From Eucommia ulmoides (taxonomy: Eukaryota; Streptophyta; Magnoliopsida; Garryales; Eucommiaceae), in the NCBI GenBank assembly GCA_016647705.1, contig CM028330.1, positions 47,272,397 through 47,336,396 on the forward strand: a DNA stretch of 64,000 nt. Reading direction: 5' to 3'. The notes under the pieces were generated by a model. It was not told the DNA's origin. It saw nothing but the letters and a program-made list of their open reading frames with translations, and ran no database searches. Positions within the stretch are counted from its first letter, which is position 1. Every line of letters begins with the position of its first letter. Shown one piece after another: positions 1 through 11,329 of the stretch. The translations under genes and the position numbers were made by a program.

Positions 1-66
1 CGGATTTACATTCAATTGTTTTCAAATTCACCGACGGTGAGAATAACTTGAAAATGCTTTTGGGAA

Positions 67-365
67 GTGCACGTGGAATTTTTTATAAAGCCGGTATTGG
101 ATTTCAAAAGAATCTTAAACAAAAACGTTTTCAAAAATTCTTTTCTGAAACCAAGAATCTTGTTAGATGTTTTAAATGTAATGTTGTGGGGGCATACTAT
201 TCGTAAATGTTTTACTAAAATATCTAAATGTAGACAAGTTTTGGTTCCAAAAGGAATTAAAATTGTCCCGACTAACAAGATCGAATCTACGTAAACTGGG
301 TATCACTTAGGAACTATTTGAGGTGCTCCTTATAGGTTATTCTAAAAGCATCAATAAGTAAGGAC
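67..365 (+). pseudogene. Gag C-terminal remnant with frameshifted zinc knuckle
   Basis: A CX2CX4HX4C zinc knuckle is recognisable at 168-210: CFKC is read in one frame and GHTIRKC in the next, the two being split by one extra base in a run of five G at about 188-192. The following KCRQVLVPKGIK stretch resembles the Sirevirus Gag tail after the knuckle. The domain would bind the RNA genome in the Gag particle. The coding sequence continues into the protease region with further stops. Only the C-terminal part of gag is inside the window. Confidence 0.65.
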
Positions 366-890
366 AAATCGTTCCTAGACAGCGGTTGTTCTCGACACAT
401 AATGGGAGATAAATCAAAATTCACATATTTGACACCTAAGAATGGAGGTCACGTGACTTTTGGAGACAACGCAAATGATAAAATTATCGGTATAGGTAAT
501 ATCGGTAATTGTACTACTATTATTAAAGATATGTTACTAGTTGATGGACTCAAACATAATTTGCTTAGTAATAGTCAACTATGTGACAAGGGCTATAATG
601 TGATATTTGATCATGATAAGTGTATTATTAAGAATGACCATGATAGTAGTATCTTGTTAGTTGCATCACGTTTCGAGAATATTTATACTTTCTCATTTGA
701 TGATTTTACTTCTCAAAATTTATCCTATTTGAATGTTTTATCTGAAAATAGTTGGTTATGGCATAGAAGACTTGGCCATGCTAGTATGGAGCTAATTTCT
801 AAATTATCTAAGAAGAGTCTCGTACGTGGCCTACCTAATTTACAATTTGTGAAAGATAAAATATGTGATGCATGTCAATTAGGCAAGTAA
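363..890 (+). pseudogene. Sirevirus pol: protease and GAG-pre-integrase region
   Basis: The reading frame is open from about 363. The aspartic protease signature LDSGCSRH is encoded at 375-398 with the catalytic Asp-Ser-Gly at 378-386, so the annotated protein start must lie upstream of the ATG at 402. The protease body (FGDNANDKIIGIG, then LKHNLLSNSQLCDKGY) is followed at the C-terminus by the GAG-pre-integrase motif WLWHRRLGHAS and the CDACQLGK segment of the integrase zinc-binding region. A stop at 888-890 ends the frame just before the integrase core. The enzyme would have cut the polyprotein. Confidence 0.85.
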
Positions 891-914
891 TCTAAATCAT
901 CATTTAAGAAAAAG

Positions 915-1790
915 ATGCACACGTCCACTTCTAGATGTTTTGAATTATTGTATCTTGATTTATTTAGACCAAATTTTGTTACTAGACTTGGTGGTAAGTT
1001 TTATGCCTTTGTAATTGTTGATGATTATTCTAGACTTACCTGGGTATTTTTTCTTGCTAAGAAAAGTGTAGTTGCTTCTTTATTTGTTAAATTCTGTAAA
1101 TGTGTTCAAAATGAGAAACATTGTTCTATTATTAATATTTGTAGTAACAGATGAAGAGAGCTTAAGAATGATGATGTTATCAGTTACTGTGATGAGTATG
1201 GTTATGCTCATAATTTCTCTGCACCAAGATCACCACAACAAAATAGTATAGTGGAAAGGAAGAACAAGACGTATCAAGAAATGGCCAGAATAATGCTTAA
1301 TGAAAATCACTTACCAACCTACTTCTGGCCCGAAGCAGTAAGTACAGCTTGTGATGTGGTGAATTGTGTATTGATTCATAGAGGGTTTAACAAAACTCCA
1401 TATGAAATCTGGAATGGTAAGACTCCTAACATTTGCTATTTTATAATATTTGGGTGTAAATGCTTCATTCTGAATGACAAGGATAATCTAGGTCAATTTG
1501 ATGCTAAATCTGATTATGGGATTTTCCTTGGATATGCTACTAATAGTAAAACTTATAGAGTTTACAATAAACGTACGTTAGTAGTAGAAACATCTATGCA
1601 TATTATATTGGAGGAAGGTGACCAATTTTTGCCAAGAAAGATTTTGGATGATGATGATGCAGGTATTTCAAATAACCAAAACCAAGGTAAAAATGCGGCT
1701 AAGGAGTCTCAAAAAGAGGAGAAGGCTAAGGAAGAGGATTCGATGTTACTACGAGTTATAAAGATAGTATCGGGACATTCGGTAAAATAA
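915..1790 (+). pseudogene. Sirevirus pol: integrase core
   Basis: The first part (915-1154) contains LYLDLFRPNF with the first catalytic Asp and VIVDDYSRLTWVFFL. A stop and a frame change follow near 1152. The second part is open from about 1190 and contains APRSPQQNSIVERKNKTYQ, which carries the catalytic Glu, then WPEAVSTACDVVN, TPYEIWNGKTPN and the GYATNSKTYRVYNKRT C-terminal region. The order matches a copia integrase (rve domain plus C-terminal extension). After 1790 the frame is lost again. The protein would have inserted cDNA into the chromosome; this copy cannot do so. Confidence 0.85.
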
Positions 1791-1800
1791 ATTACTGGTA

Positions 1801-2882
1801 ATTTCGAAAGAGGTGTAAGTACTCGTTCCTCTATTAGAAATATAATTAATTTTGCTTTCTTATCTCAAATTAAGCCTAAAAATGTAAATGAGGCGTTAGC
1901 TGATGAATCTTGGATTTTTGCAATGCAAGATGAGTTAGTTCAGTTTGAGTAGAACAAAGTTTGGTGTCTTGTTCTGAGACCGGATTTTCATCTTGTTATT
2001 GGTACTAAATGAGTTTTTTGAAATAAAAAGGATAAGTTTGGAATGGTAATTAGAAACAAAGCAAGATTAGTAGCACAGAGCTATAATCAAGAGGAATGAA
2101 TTGATTATGATGAAACCTATGCTCATGTGGCTAGATTAAAAGCTATTAGAATGCTGCTCACTTTTGCATGCTCATGTAATTTTAAGTTATATCAAATGGA
2201 TGTTAAGAGTGCATTTCTAAATGGCTTTTTAGCGAAAGAAGTTTATGTGGAACAACCCCTGGGATTTGAAAGTAAGAAATTTCTCGATCACGTATTTAAA
2301 CTTCGTCAGGGTTTGTATGAGCTCAAACAATCTCCTAGAGCTTGGTATGAAAGACTTAGTCGATATTTGATCGAAAAAGATTTTTGAAGGGGTATTTGTG
2401 ATATAACACTATTTGTTAAGCAAACTGACTCTGATATCATATTAGTACAAGTTTATGTTGATGACATTATTTTTGGATCTACTAATGAGAATATTTGCCA
2501 AGAGTTTGCTAAAATAATATAGGTCGAATTTGAAATGAGCATGATGAGAGAACTAAATTTTTTTCTTGGGTTGCAAATTAAGCAAATCAAATAGGGGATA
2601 TTCATAAACCATGCTAAATACACTAAGGAGCTGTTAAAGAAATATGACTTGTATGGTGTTAAAGAATAAAAAACTCCCATGGCAATGGCTACAAAGATAG
2701 ACAAAGATGATACGGGCAAAAGTGTTAATGAAAAAATGTATCGAGGTATGATTGGTAGCCTGTTATACTTAACTGCTAGTAGACCTGATATCATGTATAG
2801 TGTTTGCTTATGTGGTATATTTCTGTCTTATCCTAAAGAATTGCACTTGACTACGGTTAAGCAATTTTTTTTCGATATTTAA
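1801..2882 (+). pseudogene. Sirevirus pol: reverse transcriptase (RVT_2)
   Basis: Starting in the linker (EALADESWIFAMQDEL), the RVT_2 domain reads through LYQMDVKSAFLNGFL, which holds the first catalytic Asp, then VYVEQPLGFE and LKQSPRAWYERLSRY. A stop at 2385 follows. The catalytic box YVDD is encoded at 2454-2465 in the same frame and is intact. The thumb/connection segment SLLYLTASRPDIMYSVCLC is at about 2757-2813. In-frame stops, for example near 1950, 2098, 2385, 2520 and 2593, break the gene, although the key aspartates survive. Confidence 0.9.
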
Positions 2883-2943
2883 AGAGGACGACTGACTTAG
2901 GATTTTGGTATCGTAGGGGAGTGATTTTAAATTAATAAGTTAT

Positions 2944-3414
2944 TCTAACGCTGATTTTGCTGGTTGCAAAGTTGAGCGAAAAAACACAAGTGGGTCATGT
3001 CATTTGTTAGGACATGCCTTGGTTTCTTGGTCAAGCAAGAAACAGAATTCGATAGCCTTATCCACTACTGAGGCTGAGTATATGGCAGTTGGTAACTGTT
3101 ATGCTCAAATTTTATATATTAAGCAACAATTAAATGATTTTGGAATCTATATAGAAGAGGTCCCTATTTATTGTGATAATAAAAGTGCTATTTGTCTAAG
3201 TAAGAATTCTAAATAGCACTCACGAACTAAGAACATAGAGATTAAACATCACTTTATTTGTGATCATATTAAGAAAATGGACATTGTTATTGAATATATT
3301 GATACCTCCGACCAACTAGCTGATATTTTTACCAAACCATTAGTGGAAGATTAGTTTGTGAAAATCATTCATGATTTGGGTATGGCCAGGCATAACGATG
3401 TATGCCTAGAGTAG
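2944..3414 (+). pseudogene. Sirevirus pol: RNase H and pol C-terminus
   Basis: The copia RNase H motifs are in order. The first block is SNADFAGC at about 2947-2970, in which the usual first catalytic Asp of the D-A-D box is Asn. STTEAEYMAV, with the catalytic Glu, follows at about 3061-3090. CDNKSAIC is at about 3175-3198. The C-terminal signature QLADIFTKPL lies near 3317-3346, and the stop of pol is at 3412-3414. An extra stop at 3214-3216 interrupts the tail. The protein would have removed the RNA strand during reverse transcription. Confidence 0.87.
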
Positions 3415-3703
3415 TGTTTCTTTGTAGTTCCCCTCCCCAATTTTTTTTGAGATGACAAAGGGGGAGAATTAGTTGATGTTTTAATGAATGTCTCAAGGAA
3501 GAGCTTGAATGATCTTGTTGAATATCTTAAGGGAGAGTTTATTATATATTAAAATTTATTCTTTGTTGAAAATTTTATGATTATCTTCATTACTTTGTTT
3601 TAACGAGTTAAAGAACCCGTCCTCGGATTAAGGGAGAGTGTAGTTACATTTTTGTTTTGAAGAAAACATCAAATTTAATTGTCATCATAAAAAATGGGGA
3701 GAT
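3415..3703 (+). other. Sirevirus A 3' untranslated region with two polypurine tracts
   Basis: No coding sequence. A G-rich purine tract (AAAGGGGGAGA) lies at 3457-3467, and a second (AAAAATGGGGAGAT) ends at 3703, directly before the LTR. The second should have primed plus-strand DNA synthesis. The same pair is present in Sirevirus B at about 28013-28026 and 28361-28372. Repeated polypurine tracts after pol are a known Sirevirus feature. Confidence 0.7.
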
Positions 3704-4149
3704 TGTTGATCCTAAGATTTTGATAAACAATTTAATGTTGATATTTTTTGTGGAACTAATGATTTTATTGAGTGTTTCTGTTTATAGTTCCAGTTATGAA
3801 AATGATCATGAAGATATTGTGGCAATGCTAAAGATGACAACAAAGATGATGGAAGATTAAGAGTTTGAAGAAATTGAAGAACGTAGGGAAAACAACTAGG
3901 TTAAATTTTAACTCTTAATGTATCCCGGTTAGGATCACACACGACACACAATATTTTTCAAAATTATGTGTGTTTTTATAGGATTCTAATTAGTTAAATT
4001 ATTTGCTTCTATGTGTAATTGAAAAAGAAATTCAGATAATTGATTAAAATTAAATTTAAGATTTAGTGGAGCTAACCGAGAAAAGAAATCGGTTAAAGGG
4101 GCGAAAAAATCAAAGAAAATGAATTAAAATTGAATTGAGAGAGGTGTTC

Positions 4150-4475
4150 CAGAAACGATCATTCAACAGGTAAGTCGACCTGTGTTTATAAGGCAAACTC
4201 CCTGAATTGTCTGGTCGAAAGGTAAGTGGACTTATGCTTTAAAAATTAACTCTCTAAATTGATCGGTCGACAGGTAGGTCGACCTATAGCCAAAAGAGGA
4301 ACTTTCTGGATCTTTAAGTTGACAAATAGATCGACTTGTAAAACTCTCTGAATCGTCTAGTCGACAGATGCATATGGGTGATCGACCGATGGGCGAAGAG
4401 TTTTTGGCTTGGGCTACATCTTGAATCAGGTGGTCAACAGATGGGCCTTGGTCGGTCGACAAATGGATCTGTTTC
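4150..4475 (+). repeat. Array of GGTCGACC-like palindromes in LTR U3
   Basis: About nine copies of a short palindromic core related to TCGGTCGACCGA (variants GGTCGACAGGTAGGTCGACC, GGTCGAAAGG and others) are spaced some 25 to 50 bases apart. The homologous LTR at 21965-24315 has the same array with the variant core TCGGTCAACCGA. Palindromic tandem motifs upstream of the promoter are known in Sirevirus LTRs; a role as transcription factor sites is inferred, not shown. Confidence 0.7.
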
Positions 4476-4832
4476 AAGTTTAGAGGATTTCGAGAATTCT
4501 GATTAAACAGTAACCGTTACTAGTCATTTATGGTTAAGATATACAAGATATCTTAAGGATTTGATATATTTTAAGCTATTTAATTAATATTTAAATATCC
4601 CTATAGATATGGTTCAAGAAGTTTTGATATTTCTCAATTTGGTATATGTAATTCTTTCTATCTTATCTAATTGAAATTGAGTAAAGTTTGAGGGACTAAA
4701 TTGAAAGTTTTAAAAGATATATTTAAGTAAATTATACCAGGATTGAGTCTTAATGATATAAGGGGGGCTTATGGAGTAATTATTTGTCATGATATGTGAG
4801 AACTAGCCGTTAAAGGGCTTGTTATAATCCCC

Positions 4833-4840
4833 TATAAGTA
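4833..4840 (+). promoter_or_regulatory. Probable LTR TATA box
   Basis: TATAAGTA lies some 360 bases after the palindrome array, followed by AAACCTGCGTTTTT. The homologous position in the second Sirevirus LTR has a clean TATATATA followed by GACTTGCGTTTTT, so the element is conserved in position between copies. Confidence 0.5.
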
Positions 4841-6001
4841 AACCTGCGTTTTTGAGATTTTAATTAATCAAGACAATGAAAATCATTTTGACTTATTCAA
4901 CCCGTGCTTTCTAAGAGTAATCATACTGAGTGCATTGTGAGATCTTTCTTGAGATTTGTTTTGAGAAATATTTGTTGTGGATTATTGCTACTACCGATCT
5001 GAAGTGTCATTACGATTCTAATCATTATTCTTTCGATGGAATTCTGGTGAGATCATTCCAAATTACTTACTGTTGATTGTTATTTGATTATATTATTTAT
5101 TATTTAAAATTTTATCTTTGAAATTGTTTTCTGAATTTTTTATTGAAAATTATTTTTGAAACAATTTCTTGAGAAAATCTGATTACGTGCTTAACTGCTT
5201 GCGACCCATATTTATTTATCATATTTTGAAATTCTCACTTTTCTATCACTAGTATCGGCACATTAATTGAGTTTGAATTTATCTGGGGTGGTAGAAGTTT
5301 TGAGTGGGAAAATCACTTATCAATTATTTTTAATTGGTGAGTTGAGTGTCGGATTAAATACCACTGGGAGTGTCTAATCAAAGGTACTGGTTTCAATCTC
5401 TTCTGGTAAAGAGATTGAGGTTTTGATCTTTGCCTAGAGTATAAAAATATTAGGTGTTAATTCTTCCTTAATTGAATTTGTGAGTGAATTGTAACGGTTC
5501 AATCCTTACCAGGTAAAAGGATATTTGGAGCGTGTTTGTGTGAGGTTTAGTTCTTGAACCTAAGGTATAAAAAGAATTAGGTCGTGATTCTTCCGGTAAT
5601 AGAATTAGGTTAATCTTCTGCCTGGTAAAAAGATAGGGGTTATTCTTTAACTTGTGAAAAAGAATTGTAAAGGTTGATTCTGAGCCTGTGAAAAGAATCG
5701 TTGTGAGAGTTTAGTTCCTACCTTTAAAGGGATTTTGAGTTTAGTGGATGCAACTCTCCGCGGAGCTCGGGGAACTGAATTATCCAAGAGTAGCTTAGTG
5801 AACCAGTATAAATTTCTATGTGCTGCATTATTTATATTTTGTTGTTTGGGTGTGCATCTAGTTGATAACACATATCCGCTGCTATAAAGGTAATAATTAA
5901 TTTTAGGATAAAATTAATTGTTTAATTTTTGAAATGTTATATTCTGATAATTTTTAATACTACCCAATTCACCCCCTCTTGGGTAGCTTACTGGGCCAAT
6001 A

Positions 6002-7400
6002 GATCTTAAGGAAAAAAATGGATATCAATGGTAAAGTAGACGTGTTCGATGCTAGACTGATGGTGAAAAGATTTACTCAGCGTCAAGGTGTTAACTATGA
6101 GGAGACCTTTTCACTGGTCGTTATGTTAATATGCGTTTGGATGTTAATGACTATCATTGCATGCCACAACTATGTAATCTTGCTGACGAATATAAGAATG
6201 GCTTCAACATGGAAAAATAGGGGAAGAGATTTACATGCGTCAACGAAAGAGCTTCGTTGCCGAAAGTCAGAAGGTACGCAAATTCCAAAAGTCCATTTAT
6301 GGACTTGAGATAACTTTTAGAAGCTAGAACATCCATTCACAAGTTAGTTAAATCATTTGGTTAACTTTGAAATGTGGATGATCCATTCGTGTGCAAGAAA
6401 ATAGATAGAAAGGTCGTATGTTTACTGGTGTGTTATATGTCAACGATATTTTTTTGATTGGAAAGAATGTAGGGATATTATCAATTATAAAAGTATGTTT
6501 TCCTAAAACTTTCTCCATGAATGATTCCAGGGAAATGTCCTATATATTGTGTATAAAGTTCTATAGAGATAGATCTAAAAATATGCTTGACTTATCCCAA
6601 TTTAGGTACAAAGATAAAGTGTTAGGTGATTCAACATGGTGAATTCCAAGAAAGAGTGTATACCAGTTTAACATAGAATTCATCTCTCTCAGAAAATGAT
6701 TCATAATTCTTCAGAAAAGAATGTTGTAATGAATATGATTCCATATGCTATACAATTGGAATTCCCATGTATAAAATGCTACATACGAAGCTCGATATAA
6801 GTTATGTTGTTGGATTAACCAGGGGATATTAGGTGGATCTTGGTTTGGAACACTAGAAGGCTGTCAAATCTATCCCCAAGTAATTGTGAAGAACTAACGA
6901 TAAATTTATAGTCTATGAAGAGGGGAACTATAGGTTGACGATAATACTGATCCGAATTTCTAATCTGATGTGGATGAGTGGAAGTCAACTTTAGGATATG
7001 TATTTATCCTAAATGGTGGGGTCTTTAGCTGGAGGAGTTGTAAGCAAAGTACAATTGTAGATTCCACTACTGAGGCCGAGTACATTACCGCTTCTAATAC
7101 AACTAAGAGAGGTGTGAACTTGAACTTGTTCCAACCATTAAGTCACTGATACCCTTGTATTATGAAAACTATGGTGCTATAGCCCAAGTAAGGGAACTTA
7201 GTTGTCATTAGAAATCAAAATAAGTTGAGCGATGCTTTCACTTGATCCGCAAAATCATCGGAAGGATTGAGTTGATATTAAGAGACTAGATACAATGGAT
7301 AATATAGTTGATCCACTTAGTAAGGATATGACTTTATTGCAGTTGGATTGGCATCTTGATAAGATGGGTATGAGATATTGTTTCAATTGGCTGTAGTACT
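6002..7400 (+). pseudogene. Angela-like pol remnant (RT and RNase H)
   Basis: RT starts at the insertion joint and reads ARLMVKRFTQRQGVNYEETF (6050-6110). It then loses frame several times. The catalytic box appears as YVND at 6436-6447, so its first Asp is now Asn. RDRSKNMLDLSQ follows. Further along, SGYVFILNGG-like wording, then WRSCKQ and DSTTEAEYITAS (about 7030-7095) mark RNase H, followed by a damaged NYGAIAQVRE block in which the CDN motif has become YEN. The tail TMDNIVDPLSK-like and KMGMRYCFNWL-like wording ends near 7396. Frameshifts and stops are numerous. Confidence 0.8.
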
Positions 7401-7410
7401 AGTGAGAGAT

Positions 7411-9050
7411 TGTTAGATCGACATCTTGATAAAATATAAGCGCTATAGTTGATCTTGTATCAATAAAAGTTATTTTAATATTATTCATTATTATATCAAT
7501 ATTGATTTAATCCCAGAATATAAAGTTGAAATGTATTAACTCTTTTATGTGATTAACCGGCGAAAGTCGAAGACATTAGGTAACTTATATTCTAAATTGT
7601 TCCTTATGTATATTTGATTGTTGAAACAAGTCTTTAACGATCTAAGCTATCTTGTTGGGGTGTTTTTATCTTATAAAAGTGGTGAAACTAAACCATTAGT
7701 ATGAGATATTAAAATAACCACAGAGGGACTTACTACTAACGTGATCACCATTGATATCCTACATGATAGTTTTGTTCGATATTAAAATCAAATGTTTGAG
7801 ATATGATTGTATTTGTGGTATTTGAACTCACGGTATTGTATATTACATGTATGTGTTGCTATACTTATATAATACTAAGTGTTGTATTTTAGTCACGAAA
7901 CATTAATGGTATTAATTAGATATAGTTAGGCCTACATATGAATATACGAGTATGGAATATATGATCTATCACTCTCAACAAAACGAGACGTGTCCTATGT
8001 TATTCGATTTAATATAATTCACTCAAGTCTCTGACCAGAGAAGTGTGATGATTGTGATGCAATTTCAATTGATGTTGTAAGTAATTATATTATCAATTAA
8101 TGTACATATGATTGGACTATGCGTTTTTGAATTTATCCATACATTGTTTGTCTTTTCGAAAACACAAGATAGAGAGATTGTATAGTGTGAAAATTATAGA
8201 TGAGGCGGTTGTCTTAGTAAAATTCTGATCAATTGGACATGGTTGTGATTATGGGTGGGCATCATTTATTGTCGTAGGAGACGCCTTGAGGAAAATGTTT
8301 CTCCTGTAAGGGAAAGAATGGCATGGTTCTAACTTTAATTAATTAATTAATTAATTCCACCATCTAGATTTTTGTATAAATCTAATTGGTCGCACAAAAT
8401 AGAAAATAGAAGTTCGGAAAGTCCTTAAAATAGGAATGGGTAGTAGTGCTAAAGTGTTTAGAAGTTCAGGGGCCAAAATACAATTATGAAAAAAAGGTCC
8501 AGGGTTTTGACCCCTGAACATTACCTATGTAAAGGGAAGGTCATTATAGTCACTCCTTAGATGCACATTTTGGCTATCATTAGCATCTTGGCTTTTTTAT
8601 TTTTATTTTTTCATTTTCTTACTACTATTTTAATTCTTACTTCCGCCTAAAATCAAAACTGAACTACCTCTGGATCTTGAGATTAGAATTGGATTCTTAG
8701 ACATATGAAGAATATTATTGTTACATAGTTTTCTATGTGGATACTATTAGATGCAAGATATGTATGTTGCTTCTAGGATAACGTTTTCTCTACTGTTGGA
8801 ACAAAATCATATCTAGTCTCTCTTTGAAGAGCCTACTCAAATCACGCCTCAAAAACTACTAACATTGAGGTTGAAGTACAAAAAGAGGTATATTGATTAA
8901 ATTAGATTTAACCTTTACTCTTTTCTTTATTTTATATTGATATGGATCAATCCGGCTTCAAGGAACATGATATTAATTGTGACTTAATTTTTTTTTTTTT
9001 TTTTTATATTCCACTGTGCAAATCTAGCGATTTTAATATCCGGTTCTTTT
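7411..9050 (+). repeat. Angela-like 3' LTR, copy A (about 1640 bp)
   Basis: It starts TGTTAGATCGACATC after the purine tract AGTGAGAGAT and is alignable by eye along its length with 30975-32600. Shared blocks include GGTAACTTATATTCTAA, CATTAGTATGAGATATTA, TATCAATTAATGTACATATGATT and the end block GATTTTAATATCCGGTTC. The exact 3' end is uncertain by a few bases because the two copies diverge after GGTTC. No target duplication could be assigned. Confidence 0.8.
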
Positions 9051-9446
9051 CGTAATCTTATCTCAAATATCATACCGCCCTAGCCAATATCTTTATTGGA
9101 ATTACATTAAATCTAATCATATATGATACTTTCCTCATTCCTAAAATAAATACACCCTAAAAAAATACATATATCTAAAAATATATGGATATAATATTCT
9201 AAACATGTAACCAACATGCATGTATGTAGGTAGAAAAACATAATAAACATGTAACTGTATATGCATGAATGTAAGTAAACATATATTAATAAAGCTAAAA
9301 CATAATTGTTTGAATATAACTAAAATATGCATGAATATAATTAAAAATATATGAATATAACTAAAGAAAACTAAATGGATGTAACAATAAAAATATAATA
9401 CGAATGTAACTAAAAAATTTAACTAAAAGATATAACTAAAAATTTA

Positions 9447-9448
<2 letters not shown>

Positions 9449-9485
<37 letters not shown>
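9449..9485. repeat. (AT)n microsatellite
   Basis: Uninterrupted alternating AT over 37 bases. Confidence 0.97.
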
Positions 9486-9486
<1 letters not shown>

Positions 9487-9882
9487 CAAAACAATGCACT
9501 AACAAATAGATACATATAACTAAAAATATTCGGCTATTGGCCAAGCAAGACCTCTAGTGACTAGTGGTCGAAGGTCGAGTGACAGATGGTTCTGGCTGCC
9601 AGAGATGCAAACCTAATTCGGAGCATTTTCACTAGGGATTATAGAGCATTGGCCATGAGACTAAACACAAGATAAAGATACATAAAGGGATTTATACTCA
9701 ACTCAAGGCTAAAATAGGATAAATAATGGATTAGACCCCTTTAATTGGGAGTATTAACCCAATTATCCCATTAAAAAAATAATATTTTGGAGTCTTTCAA
9801 GGAAATTAATTTTGATACAAACATTAATTTCATGACAAAATTGATTGATTTTTTTTGGATTTTTCACCCCTTAAAACATAGG

Positions 9883-9886
<4 letters not shown>

Positions 9887-9920
<34 letters not shown>
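9887..9920. repeat. (CT)n microsatellite
   Basis: Uninterrupted CT dinucleotides over 34 bases, ending at CATATTG. Confidence 0.97.
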
Positions 9921-9925
<5 letters not shown>

Positions 9926-11329
9926 TGTTAAAATTAAAAGGATAAATAATGTGATCAATTTCATGTTTTAAAAATTTAAATTGTCATGGATTTTTTTCCC
10001 TAAAAGGGGATAGTGAATTTAGTGTCAAATGTTAATATTTTTGTCATATTCTTAATTCCAAGTTGCAGTATTTTCTAAGACAAATCTATTCATATAGATC
10101 ATTCAAAATAGAGTTTGCTCGAGTAGTCAATTTATGTACTAAAGTTAGGGATTTGGTTTGCATCACATATATTTGTTTTTCCAATTCCGTTAGATTTAAC
10201 GAAAAGAATAGTTACACTTAAGTCCAATGTCTAAGTAAAATGTACATTTTCAAAGTACAATAAGGTAAAGTGAATATGGGTCTAAGTATAAAAGAATAAA
10301 ATGCAATTCTTTAGTAAACTTACCTACTTATTTGAGTCCATAAATTAAACATCTCATCAATCTAATTAGCATGTACTACTGACTCGATTCAGTATGTAGT
10401 ATATCGTTAACATTAATTACAAATTTTAGTTCACAAATAAAATATCTTATCATTTTAGTTAGCGTAAACTAGTTATCTGGTTTTTTTTATTGAGTATGTG
10501 CATATTTTAGTTGATATTAATTACTTGTTTTGAATTAATATCTCCTCAAATTCTACATTCTAATAAACAAAGGAACACGCAACTCACGAATTTCAAATAT
10601 TTCCGTATAAAATACTTTCTATATAACAATATAAAGGTATAATGGTCAAATATCATCTTACCAGAAATAATTGAGAAATAAAAAATAATAGCTAAAAAGG
10701 CGAAAGGACAACAAAACATCCTTTATTTTTATTGTAAGGCACTACGATAAAATTTCTAATTTTTCAATTATTACAGAATTTGTATATTTGTATCTCAATT
10801 TTTTGTTAAAAAAAAAGTACAGTACTAAAGGGATTAATTTGAAAAGTAATAAGCTCTAATGGGCTAAATTAAAATCGAAGTTAATAACGATAGTTTTTAA
10901 CTGACTTATACGCGTTTCAACAAATTCTTATAAATTAATTTTTATAAACAACACTTCTAATTAAAAAGTTACAAAGGAATAAAAAAAAGTAGGACCTTCA
11001 AATGTTTATAATTTTATTCTAAGTGACGTGGGGAAAAAAAAGAAGAAGAGAAATGACAAATGGTTACCAAACGCCAAATTAGGGTGCTAATGATTGGAAA
11101 CCAGTGGCTAGCGAGGCAATTTAATTTATTTTATGTATAGTCCCACCAAACACACGCTCGGCCTTAAATTAGATAAAATGTCTCCCGCCTATCACCACAA
11201 CATGCACAACAACCATTCACTATTCTACCGAAAATTCGTGGTCAGCACAAATTTTAATGCCACCACAATCACCATTGATCGTCACATCAAACTAATCACC
11301 ACTAACACCATAGTAAATATTTACTACCA

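Larger units (their letters stand above)
1..6001 (+). mobile_element. Sirevirus-type Ty1/copia retrotransposon A, 5' part outside window
   Basis: The order gag zinc knuckle, protease, integrase, reverse transcriptase, RNase H, polypurine tracts and 3' LTR is the Ty1/copia order. The RT sequence (YVDDIIFGSTN, then SLLYLTASRPDIM), the G-rich tracts after pol and an LTR over 2 kb with palindrome arrays point to the Sirevirus (SIRE/Maximus) lineage. The element stops at 6001, directly followed by RT sequence of a different copia element, so it is inserted inside that element. Its 5' LTR and target duplication lie outside the window. All frames carry stops or shifts, so it is inactive. Confidence 0.9.
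3704..6001 (+). repeat. Sirevirus A 3' LTR (2298 bp)
   Basis: It begins TGTTGATCCTAAGATTTTG right after the polypurine tract and ends at CTGGGCCAATA, where the related LTR at 21965-24315 ends CTGGGCCAACA; the canonical CA has decayed to TA. The two LTRs share the start, the palindrome array, the TATA region and the segments that repeat phrases such as 'CTTCTGGTAAAGAGATTGAGG'. Downstream DNA (6002 on) is unrelated RT sequence. Confidence 0.88.
6002..9050 (+). mobile_element. Angela-like Ty1/copia element A, 3' half, interrupted by Sirevirus A
   Basis: Degenerate RT, RNase H and a 3' LTR are contiguous with Sirevirus A. The first codons at 6003 continue an RT motif (ILKEK, then KVDVFDARLM) whose upstream half must lie beyond the left edge of the window, on the other side of Sirevirus A. 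RT and RNase H wording (YILCIKFYRDRSKNMLDLSQ, WRSCKQSTIVDSTTEAEY) resembles the Angela/BARE lineage. Two more LTRs of this family are in the window (29041-30414 minus, 30975-32600 plus). Confidence 0.8.
9051..11329. other. A+T-rich non-genic stretch with microsatellites
   Basis: I find no coding sequence or recognisable element. At 9130-9450 a loose repeat around 'ATATAACTAAAAATATATG' recurs. (AT)n is at 9449-9485 and (CT)n at 9887-9920. From 9950 to 11100 it is plain A+T-rich DNA with homopolymer runs. Short open frames such as 9141-9332 minus are low-complexity products of the simple repeats. Confidence 0.7.
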
